This document shows positions 1-4,775 of a DNA stretch of 5,160 nucleotides, piece by piece. Position 1 is the stretch's first letter, and every line of letters starts with the position of its first letter. Made by a program: the position numbers and the translations under genes. The notes beneath the pieces are model-generated. The model worked only from the letters and a program-made list of their open reading frames with translations. It was not told the origin of the DNA and ran no database searches. This DNA is from JAJNBA01 sp035696925 (GTDB lineage: Bacteria; Actinomycetota; UBA4738; HRBIN12), in the NCBI GenBank assembly GCA_035696925.1, contig DASSDW010000207.1:1-5160 (forward strand). The letters run 5' to 3'.

Positions 1-243
1 ATGGTCTCGGGCTGGCATCACCACGGGAGCTACGAGAGCTCGATCTTCGTCCTCAGCGGGTCGCTCCGGATGGAGTTCGGCCCCGGCGGGTCGGAATCCT
101 TCGACGCGGGCCCCGGGGACTTCGTCTTCGTCGGGAAGCAGGTCGTGCACCGAGAGAGCAATCCCTCGACCGAACCAGCCGCGATCGTGGTGGTCCGTGC
201 GGGGGAGGGCGAACCGGTCGTCAACGTCGAAGGCCCCGGGTAG
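1..243 (+). CDS. Cupin-domain protein, 3' portion (5' end probably outside window)
   Basis: The 80 visible residues form a single small beta-barrel cupin domain. Cupin motif 1 is seen as the W-H-H-H-G run with H6 and H8, E12 and G20; motif 2 supplies H50 and N54. Together H6/H8/E12/H50 make the usual three-His/one-Glu metal site, so a divalent metal is probably bound in the cytoplasm. The usual Pro-x-Gly of motif 2 is replaced by G45-K46-Q47. The frame begins with ATG at base 1, but motif 1 starts only four residues in, and cupins of this type normally have one or two beta strands before it, so the true start is probably upstream and this ATG an internal Met. The gene ends at TAG 241-243, about 40 bases before the SRP RNA. 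The substrate cannot be told: sugar-, dioxygenase- and sensor-type cupins share this fold. Domain assignment is confident, function unknown. Confidence 0.8.
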   Translation: MVSGWHHHGSYESSIFVLSGSLRMEFGPGGSESFDAGPGDFVFVGKQVVHRESNPSTEPAAIVVVRAGEGEPVVNVEGPG

Positions 244-272
244 GTCGACCCGCCCACGTCGGAGGCCCCTCG

Positions 273-278
273 TATACT
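273..278 (+). promoter_or_regulatory. Probable -10 element of the SRP RNA promoter
   Basis: TATACT matches the sigma-A type -10 consensus TATAAT at five of six positions and is an AT-rich island in G+C-rich DNA. It ends six bases before G285, the first base of the perfect terminal helix of the SRP RNA, which is the expected distance to a transcription start. No convincing -35 hexamer is visible: the best TTGACA-like string (TCGACC, 245-250) would leave a 22-base spacer, too long for a standard promoter. Position and sequence are seen; promoter activity is inferred. Confidence 0.6.
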
Positions 279-284
279 CGCCGC

Positions 285-560
285 GTGTGACCGTGCTAGG
301 CGGGGAGCTAGCGGTGCCCTGTACCCGCGATCCGCTTCAGCGGGGCTGAATCCCCGCCCGAGGCCCGGGGGGTCCGGAGCGCCCCGGCACGGAGCGTCGA
401 AGGTCGGGTCCCACGCGACGCCGGAACGCGAACCGGGTCAGGTCCGGAAGGAAGCAGCCCTAAGCGTGAACCGGCGGGTGCCGTGGGTGAGCCCGGCTGG
501 AGCCCCGTCGTCGGGTAGCGGCCGAGTCTCGCGGTGTCGACGGTGGGTGCACGGTCACAC
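285..560 (+). ncRNA. ffs: Signal recognition particle RNA, large bacterial type (Alu domain plus S domain)
   Basis: This is the RNA scaffold of SRP, which with Ffh delivers ribosomes making membrane proteins to FtsY. The hallmark Ffh-binding domain IV lies at 436-455, with a GGAA tetraloop at 446-449 and the conserved AGCAGCC 3' side. Stacked helices surround it: 435-437/458-460, 426-429/464-467, 420-424/471-475, 410-415/482-487 and 403-408/492-497. The 5' part (293-355) closely resembles the Bacillus scRNA Alu domain as I recall it, including GTGCTAGGCGGGGAG, TGCCCTGTAC and the hairpin 332-335/340-343; helix 299-306/351-358 is a perfect 8 bp pairing. The 3' part keeps GGGTAGCGG and GGTGCACGGT. 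Bases 285-296 and 549-560 are perfect 12 bp complements closing the molecule, giving about 276 nt, close to Bacillus and far above the roughly 80-115 nt small forms. Exact ends are inferred from the helix. No U-tract terminator follows, and dnaX begins 44 bases downstream. Confidence 0.95.
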
Positions 561-571
561 ATTCGTGTGAC
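554..571 (+). other. Perfect hairpin overlapping the 3' arm of the SRP RNA
   Basis: GTCACAC (554-560) and GTGTGAC (565-571) form a perfect 7 bp stem with an ATTC loop. The left arm is also the end of the SRP RNA 3' strand, which pairs with the identical GTGTGAC at 285-291, so the two pairings exclude each other. No T-run follows (next bases GAGGGCC), so it is not a standard intrinsic terminator. It may mark the 3' processing site of a longer ffs-dnaX transcript or a U-less terminator. The pairing is seen; the role is inferred. Confidence 0.5.
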
Positions 572-589
572 GAGGGCCAGGGAGCGGCC

Positions 590-595
590 AAGGAG
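590..595 (+). promoter_or_regulatory. dnaX ribosome binding site
   Basis: AAGGAG lies nine bases before ATG 605, near-ideal Shine-Dalgarno spacing, and supports that start. It is in the short leader between the SRP RNA hairpin and dnaX, where no separate dnaX promoter is evident. Confidence 0.8.
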
Positions 596-604
596 CGGGA
601 AAAG

Positions 605-2368
605 ATGGCGGAGGACAGGCAGCATCAGGCGCTCTACCGGCGGTACCGGCCGCAGACCCCCGGGGAGGTCCTCGGCCAGGACCACGTCGTCCGCGCGCTG
701 ACCGGCGCCATCCGGGACGGCCGCCTCCATCACGCGTTCCTGTTCTGCGGTCCGCGGGGGACCGGCAAGACGTCCACGGCGAGGATCCTCGCGAAGATGG
801 TGAACTGCGCCACCGGTCCCACGGCCGAGCCCTGCGGCGGGTGCGATCAGTGCATCGCCATCCGGGAGGGCACGCATCTCGACGTGGTGGAGATCGACGC
901 CGCGTCGCACGGCGGGGTCGAGGACGCGCGCGAGCTCCGAGAGAAGGCGCCCACGGCGCCGGTTCAGGGCCGCGAGAAGGTCTACATCATCGACGAGGCC
1001 CAGCGACTCTCGCGCGAAGCGTTCGACGCCCTGCTGAAGGTGTTCGAGGAGCCGCCCCCCGGCGTTCGGTTCGTACTCGCCACCACCGAGCCGCACAAGA
1101 TGCCCGCCACGATCGTCGGGCGCTGTCAGCGATTCGACTTCCGCCGGCACACGATGGAGGGACTCTCGGAGCTCCTCCAGAAGGTGGCGGCATCGGAAGG
1201 TGTCACGCTCGACGACTCCGCGGCCCACGCGATCGCGCGGCACGCCGAAGGTTCCGCGCGGGACGCGCTGTCGCTGCTCGATCAGGCCGGGGTGCTCGGC
1301 GGCCAGAAGGTCGACGACGCCGCGATCCAGGCGCTGCTCGGTGCGCCGCGGAGCGAGGTGCAGGTCGAGCTCGCCGATGCCGTGGCCGTCGGCGACGCGC
1401 GCACCACGTTCGAGGTGGTGAACCGGCTCGTCCAGGACGGTCAGGACCTCCGCAACGTCACCAACGAGACGCTCGCTCACTTCCGAGACCTCTTGCTCGT
1501 GAAGACCGCCCCGGGACAGGAGGACCTCCTCGACATCCCCGCCGACGGGTACGAAGGTCTCCGCATCCAGGCGGAGAAGTTCACGGCGTCCGAACTCGCT
1601 CGGGTCATCGAGCTGTTGCTCGCAGCGCAGAACGACATGCGATGGACGACGTCGCCTCGCCTCTCGCTCGAGCTGGCGCTGGTGCGGGCGACGATCCCCG
1701 AGACCGATCCGTCGCCCGCGGGCACGCTGTCGAGGTTGGAGCGGCTGGAGCGTCTCGCCAACCTCGAGCCCGGCTCGACCGTCCCCTCCGCGGACGCAGC
1801 GCCCACGCCCGCAGCGCCCGCCCAGCCGGTGGAGGAATCCGAGCCGCCAGCCGTGCCGGCTCCGGAGCCCGAGGAGGCTCCGGCGGCCGTCGAGGAGTCT
1901 GCCGTACGCGTCCCCGCGCCCGAGGCCCCGACGCGGGCGGCGGAGAGCGACGCCCCGCATGCCGCCAGCGCGGCGAGCGTCGACGTCGCGATGCTCCGCC
2001 GCTCGTGGACGTCGCTGCTCGACCACCTGAGTCAGAACCAGCAGCCTGTTCTTCGCGCGCTCCTCGAGAGCGCCACCCCCGCCGCCTTCGACGGCGAGAC
2101 CCTCGAGCTGGCGTTCCCGCCCTCGTTCCGCAACAACCTCCGGCAGGTCGCGGCACGCGCGGACAAGCTCCAGTCGGCCCTCGGCGATCTCTTCGGCGTC
2201 CGTCCCCACATCGAGCTCGTCACGCGGGAAGCCCACGCCGGCGGGACCGAGCCGGCCGCGGCGGCGTTCGTCGAGGAGGTCGAGGAGCCCAGCGAGGAAG
2301 AGGCCCTGAAGCGGCTCAAGGACGTCCTCGGGGCTACGCCGTCCGAGGAACCCGAGCCGGAGGGCTGA
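605..2368 (+). CDS. dnaX: DNA polymerase III subunit gamma/tau (clamp loader ATPase)
   Basis: This 587-residue protein is the motor of the clamp loader, which opens the beta sliding clamp and, through its C-terminus, links helicase and polymerase at the fork. AAA+ features in order: Walker A GPRGTGKT at 49-56, four zinc cysteines C68, C77, C80 and C83, Walker B VYIIDEAQ at 126-133, sensor 1 ATTEPHKMP at 159-167, arginine-finger motif GRC at 172-174 (usually SRC), and sensor 2 GSARDALSLLDQ at 216-227. The collar domain spans about 245-365. A Pro/Ala/Glu-rich linker (about 390-455) leads to a folded tau-type C-terminal domain (about 460-540) and an acidic tail. Walker B reads DEAQ where DEAH or DEVH is common. 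No A-rich slippery heptamer is visible, so there is no sign of an E. coli-style frameshift producing gamma. It lies downstream of the SRP RNA and four bases before recR, whose ribosome site is inside its 3' end. Confidence 0.97.
   Translation: MAEDRQHQALYRRYRPQTPGEVLGQDHVVRALTGAIRDGRLHHAFLFCGPRGTGKTSTARILAKMVNCATGPTAEPCGGCDQCIAIREGTHLDVVEIDAASHGGVEDARELREKAPTAPVQGREKVYIIDEAQRLSREAFDALLKVFEEPPPGVRFVLATTEPHKMPATIVGRCQRFDFRRHTMEGLSELLQKVAASEGVTLDDSAAHAIARHAEGSARDALSLLDQAGVLGGQKVDDAAIQALLGAPRSEVQVELADAVAVGDARTTFEVVNRLVQDGQDLRNVTNETLAHFRDLLLVKTAPGQEDLLDIPADGYEGLRIQAEKFTASELARVIELLLAAQNDMRWTTSPRLSLELALVRATIPETDPSPAGTLSRLERLERLANLEPGSTVPSADAAPTPAAPAQPVEESEPPAVPAPEPEEAPAAVEESAVRVPAPEAPTRAAESDAPHAASAASVDVAMLRRSWTSLLDHLSQNQQPVLRALLESATPAAFDGETLELAFPPSFRNNLRQVAARADKLQSALGDLFGVRPHIELVTREAHAGGTEPAAAAFVEEVEEPSEEEALKRLKDVLGATPSEEPEPEG
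2359..2364 (+). promoter_or_regulatory. recR ribosome binding site inside the dnaX 3' end
   Basis: GGAGGG sits eight bases upstream of the GTG at 2373 and within the last codons of dnaX. It decides the GTG start of recR and suggests that translation of the two genes is coupled. Confidence 0.75.
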
Positions 2369-2372
2369 TCGC

Positions 2373-2966
2373 GTGTACGAAGGACCGATCCAGGAGCTGA
2401 TCGACGAGCTGGCCCGGTTGCCGGGCGTGGGGCCGAAGTCCGCCCAGCGGCTCGCGTTCTGGCTCGTGAAATCGACGCCGGAGGACGCGAAGCGCCTCGC
2501 CGCGGCGATCGTGCGAGCCAAGGACCGGATCGCCTTCTGCCGGGAGTGCGGCAACGTGGCGGAAGGCGACCTCTGCCGGATCTGCCGCGACGAATCACGG
2601 GACCGCACGTTGCTCTGCGTGGTCGAGGAGCCGAAGGACGCCGCCACGATCGAGAAGGCGGCGCTGCACAAGGGGCGGTTCCACATCCTCGGCGGGGCGA
2701 TCAGCCCGCTCGACGGCATCGGGCCCGACGATCTGCGCGTGCAGGAGCTGCTGGACCGCGTCGAGCGCGATCACGTGACGGAGGTGATCCTCGCGACGAA
2801 CCCGAACCTCGAGGGGAACGCCACCGCGATGTACGTGGCGGCGCTGCTGAAGCCGGCCGGTATCCGCGTCACCCGGCTCGCGAGCGGCCTCCCGGTGGGC
2901 GGCGACCTCGAATACGCGGACGAGGTGACGCTCTCGCAGGCCCTCGAAGGCCGGCGAGAGATCTAG
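2373..2966 (+). CDS. recR: Recombination mediator protein RecR
   Basis: RecR is a ring-forming DNA clamp that acts with RecO (and RecF) to load RecA at single-strand gaps. The 197-residue length is normal for the family. A helix-hairpin-helix DNA-binding motif is at about 13-32 (LPGVGPKSAQRLAFWL), followed by a C4 zinc finger (C56, C59, C68, C71), and a Toprim domain from about 80 onward with VVEEPKD at 83-89, GGAISPLDGIGP at 107-118 and the acidic ATNPNLEGNATA at 141-152. The conserved C-terminal RLASGLPVGGDLEYADEVTL lies at 168-187. The start is GTG, four bases after the dnaX stop and with a good upstream ribosome site; no alternative start preserves the MYEGPIQ N-terminus. It is cotranscribed with dnaX. 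The nucleoid-associated gene ybaB, usual between dnaX and recR, is absent. The stop is only four bases from that of the convergent DUF4349 gene. Confidence 0.97.
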   Translation: MYEGPIQELIDELARLPGVGPKSAQRLAFWLVKSTPEDAKRLAAAIVRAKDRIAFCRECGNVAEGDLCRICRDESRDRTLLCVVEEPKDAATIEKAALHKGRFHILGGAISPLDGIGPDDLRVQELLDRVERDHVTEVILATNPNLEGNATAMYVAALLKPAGIRVTRLASGLPVGGDLEYADEVTLSQALEGRREI

Positions 2967-2970
2967 CTGC

Positions 2971-4062
2971 TCACGCCGTGGCGCGGCGGCGACGAACGAA
3001 CCACACGGCCATCCACACACCCACGGCGAGCGCGGTGATCGGGATCAGGTAGCCGAGGCCGACGATCACGGCGCCGACGATCCGCAGGAACCCCTGCACG
3101 CCCAGGTCGATGGACGAGCCCAGGTCGGGGTTGTCCACGTCCGGCTCCCCCGTGACCGCGGGAGCGTTCCGCTCCTGGATCGAGACGCGGAGGGTCGACT
3201 CGGCCACCTGGTCCTTCAGGAATCGAAGCTGACCCTGGATCTCCTCGATCCGGAGCGTGACCTCATCGAGCTGGCTCGACATCCGGAGGATCTCGTCGGT
3301 CGTATCGGCCTGCTGGAACAGATCGAACAGCAGCTCCCGCCGCGTCTGCAGGATGCGGAGGCGCGCCTGGAAGTCGATGAACTCCGCGGTGACGTCGTCG
3401 CCGCGAACCTCCTCGAACCGGACGCGCGTGGCGAGGTCACGGATGTCGTTCCTCGCCTGGTCGAACTGACGCTCCGGGATCCGAAGGACGAACGTTCCCG
3501 AGCGCTCGTTGCTCGTCGAGGACGAGAGCACGAATCCACCGTGCCGCTCCGCGATGAACGTGAGCTCGCCGACCGCATCGCCGAACGTGCCATCGTTCAC
3601 GACGATCCCGATCCGCCCGTCCCGGACGATCTTCGAGAGGTCCTGCTGCGGCTGGACGCCGTCGGCCGAATGGCGTTCGCCGGCAGACTCCCCCTCGAGG
3701 AACCCGCCGAGGGCTCCCTCCGAGTCGTCCGCGGGGATCGGGGAGGCGGCCCGCTGTGCGGCCTCTTCTGCGCTCCCGCCGCTGCCGGCAGAACCATCGT
3801 CCCCGGACGCGACGGCGCTACCGACCTGATTGAACTTGTTTTCTGCGCTCTCGCCGAGGACCCCCCTGTTGGCGAGGAACCCGATCGACCCTGCGACCAC
3901 GAGGAAGGCGGCGGCGACCCCGGCGACCTTCATCCAGTTCCGCCCGGTGTTCCTCCGGATGGAACCCTGCAGCGTCGTCCGCTGGAGACGGATCCTCTCG
4001 CGGGACGCCACGTCCTCCAGGTCGCCCTCGAGGCTCTTCAGGATCTCGATCTCGGTGTTCAT
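2971..4062 (-). CDS. DUF4349-type membrane protein, possible anti-sigma partner
   Basis: The 363-residue product has a 43-residue charged cytoplasmic N-terminus, a first transmembrane helix at about 44-65, a Gly/Ser/Asp/Ala-rich stretch (about 84-125), and a DUF4349-like domain at about 145-297 with the typical GGFVLSSSTSNE (175-186), FVLRIPERQFD (191-201) and FIDFQARLRIL (228-238). The last third of that domain (about 240-292) is heptad-rich and probably coiled coil. A C-terminal membrane helix (about 327-356) is followed by RRRR. The positive-inside rule places both ends in the cytoplasm and the DUF4349 domain outside. DUF4349 has no established biochemical role that I know of. Its ATG overlaps the stop of the ECF sigma gene as ATGA, with GGAG eight bases upstream, so the two are translationally coupled. 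That position and topology fit an anti-sigma factor, but no HxxxCxxC zinc anti-sigma motif is present; this role is inference. The longer open frame upstream of 4062 is overlap with the sigma gene. Confidence 0.85.
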   Translation of the reverse strand: MNTEIEILKSLEGDLEDVASRERIRLQRTTLQGSIRRNTGRNWMKVAGVAAAFLVVAGSIGFLANRGVLGESAENKFNQVGSAVASGDDGSAGSGGSAEEAAQRAASPIPADDSEGALGGFLEGESAGERHSADGVQPQQDLSKIVRDGRIGIVVNDGTFGDAVGELTFIAERHGGFVLSSSTSNERSGTFVLRIPERQFDQARNDIRDLATRVRFEEVRGDDVTAEFIDFQARLRILQTRRELLFDLFQQADTTDEILRMSSQLDEVTLRIEEIQGQLRFLKDQVAESTLRVSIQERNAPAVTGEPDVDNPDLGSSIDLGVQGFLRIVGAVIVGLGYLIPITALAVGVWMAVWFVRRRRATA

Positions 4063-4658
4063 GTCTCCTTCTCCGTCATCGGCTCTGTCGCCGGTTGCAG
4101 CCCCCGTTCCTGGAGCATGACCCCGAGCCGTCGCAGGCCGCGGCTGACGCGCTGCCGAGCGTTGTCCTCGGTGCACGAGAGCCGCCGCGCCACCTCCGGG
4201 TACGACAGCTGCTCGATCACCCGGTAGCGCAGTGCCTCGCGGTGGTCGTCGCGGAGCGACTCCAACGCCTCGGCGATCGCGCCGCGGATCGGCGCGAAGT
4301 CGATGAGGTCCTCGATCCGCTCGTAGTCGGCGGGCGGGAGATCCCGCTCCGGCATGCCCAGGCGTCGGCGCGCGGCGCGATCCACCCTGCCACCCCGGAA
4401 GAACCGGCCGAGCTGGTGCCTCGCGACCCCGTAGATCCATGCCACGCCGTTCGCCCCCGTGTCTCGGTAGGTCGTCCTCGATGCGAATGCCTGTGCGAAC
4501 GTCTCGGCGGTCAGCTCGGCGGCCGTCTCCGGATCGAGCGTGCGCCGGGCGAAGTAGCGGAGGAGGTCCTCCGCGTGCCGCCGGTACAGCTCGGTGAACA
4601 CGCCCGGCTCGGTGGCCGACGCAGTGAGGAGCTCGCTGTCGCTGCGCTGATCCGCCAA
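4059..4658 (-). CDS. ECF-type RNA polymerase sigma factor
   Basis: This 199-residue protein directs RNA polymerase to a dedicated promoter set. Region 2 spans about 21-91, starting FTELYRRHAEDLLRYF, with the core-binding AAELTAETFAQAF at 46-58 and the -10 recognition helix around VAWIYGVARHQLGRFF (72-87). A variable linker follows, then region 4 (about 125-178), whose helix-turn-helix LSYPEVARRLSCTEDNARQR (151-170) reads the -35. No region 1 or 3 is present, as expected of ECF factors. I chose TTG 4658, preceded by GGAAG at 4663-4667. An in-frame ATG at 4736 would add 26 residues, but those codons are Arg-rich, have only about half G/C at third positions against a strong bias downstream, and would leave 39 bases between divergent genes. 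The stop overlaps the DUF4349 start. The family is certain; the start is moderately sure. Confidence 0.9.
   Translation of the reverse strand: MADQRSDSELLTASATEPGVFTELYRRHAEDLLRYFARRTLDPETAAELTAETFAQAFASRTTYRDTGANGVAWIYGVARHQLGRFFRGGRVDRAARRRLGMPERDLPPADYERIEDLIDFAPIRGAIAEALESLRDDHREALRYRVIEQLSYPEVARRLSCTEDNARQRVSRGLRRLGVMLQERGLQPATEPMTEKET
4063..4074 (-). promoter_or_regulatory. Ribosome binding site for the DUF4349 gene inside the sigma gene
   Basis: Read on the minus strand, this segment is GGAGAAGGAGAC directly before ATG 4062. GGAG (4074-4071) has eight bases of spacing and is the likely functional site; AAGGAG (4070-4065) is only two bases away. It lies in the last sigma codons (TEKET), supporting coupled translation. 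Confidence 0.7.
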
Positions 4659-4664
4659 CGCTCT

Positions 4665-4686
4665 TCCGATATCTGGCTCCGATATC
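4665..4686. repeat. Tandem 9-base repeat TCCGATATC
   Basis: TCCGATATC occurs at 4665-4673 and 4678-4686, a 13-base period, slightly more than one helical turn. Each copy contains the palindrome GATATC. On the minus strand it is immediately upstream of the sigma ribosome site, so a bound protein would sit in the sigma 5' leader or promoter. The binding role is inferred. Confidence 0.55.
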
Positions 4687-4696
4687 CGTTCTCCAG

Positions 4697-4714
4697 GGAG
4701 CCGTCTCGGGCTCC
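4697..4714. repeat. Inverted repeat GGAGCC-N6-GGCTCC
   Basis: The two six-base arms (4697-4702 and 4709-4714) are perfectly complementary. A further GGCTCC at 4675-4680, between the GATATC repeats, could pair with the same left arm, so a sigma leader transcript could fold in two ways. It may be an operator, an RNA hairpin or chance in G+C-rich DNA. Confidence 0.4.
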
Positions 4715-4736
4715 TGTGACGTTCCGCTCGTACCAT

Positions 4737-4753
4737 GCCTCGGATCTCGAGGC
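4737..4753. repeat. Inverted repeat GCCTCG-N5-CGAGGC
   Basis: Arms at 4737-4742 and 4748-4753 are perfect complements around GATCT. The repeat ends 22 bases before the peptidase TTG and just upstream of its purine-rich ribosome site, so it could be an operator or a leader hairpin for that gene. The role is inferred. Confidence 0.4.
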
Positions 4754-4775
4754 TGTGACAGGGGGGTAGACGGCG

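Larger units (their letters stand above)
4659..4775. promoter_or_regulatory. Divergent intergenic control region between sigma and S9 peptidase genes
   Basis: This 117-base stretch lies between the two TTG starts and is visibly richer in A/T patches than its flanks. It holds a 9-base tandem repeat (4665-4673 and 4678-4686) and two perfect 6 bp inverted repeats (4697-4714 and 4737-4753). On the minus strand GGAAC (4725-4721) resembles an ECF -35 element, which would fit autoregulation of the sigma gene, though no clear matching -10 is seen. On the plus strand TACCAT (4731-4736) is only a weak -10 candidate for the peptidase. Regulatory content is inferred from position and repeats. Confidence 0.5.

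Noticed and set aside
565..580. Intrinsic terminator after the SRP RNA
   Set aside because: The hairpin is real but is followed by GAGGGCC rather than a T-run, so a standard terminator cannot be claimed.
605..2368. Programmed frameshift in dnaX giving a short gamma form
   Set aside because: No A-rich slippery heptamer with a following hairpin is visible; the single frame runs intact to the tau-type C-terminus.
841..2400. Open frame of 519 codons on the plus strand inside dnaX
   Set aside because: Extremely Arg/Gly/Ala-rich, out of frame with dnaX, and without a domain; a codon-bias shadow.
308..2719. Very long open frame of about 800 codons on the minus strand across the SRP RNA, dnaX and recR
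   Set aside because: It mirrors two certain genes and a structured RNA on the other strand; its sequence is Arg/Gly/Leu-rich low-complexity with no recognisable domain, as expected of antisense frames in G+C-rich DNA.
4708..4736. Sigma-A promoter for the S9 peptidase using TACCAT as -10
   Set aside because: No TTGACA-like hexamer at 16-18 bases upstream and the -10 matches only four positions; too weak to list separately.
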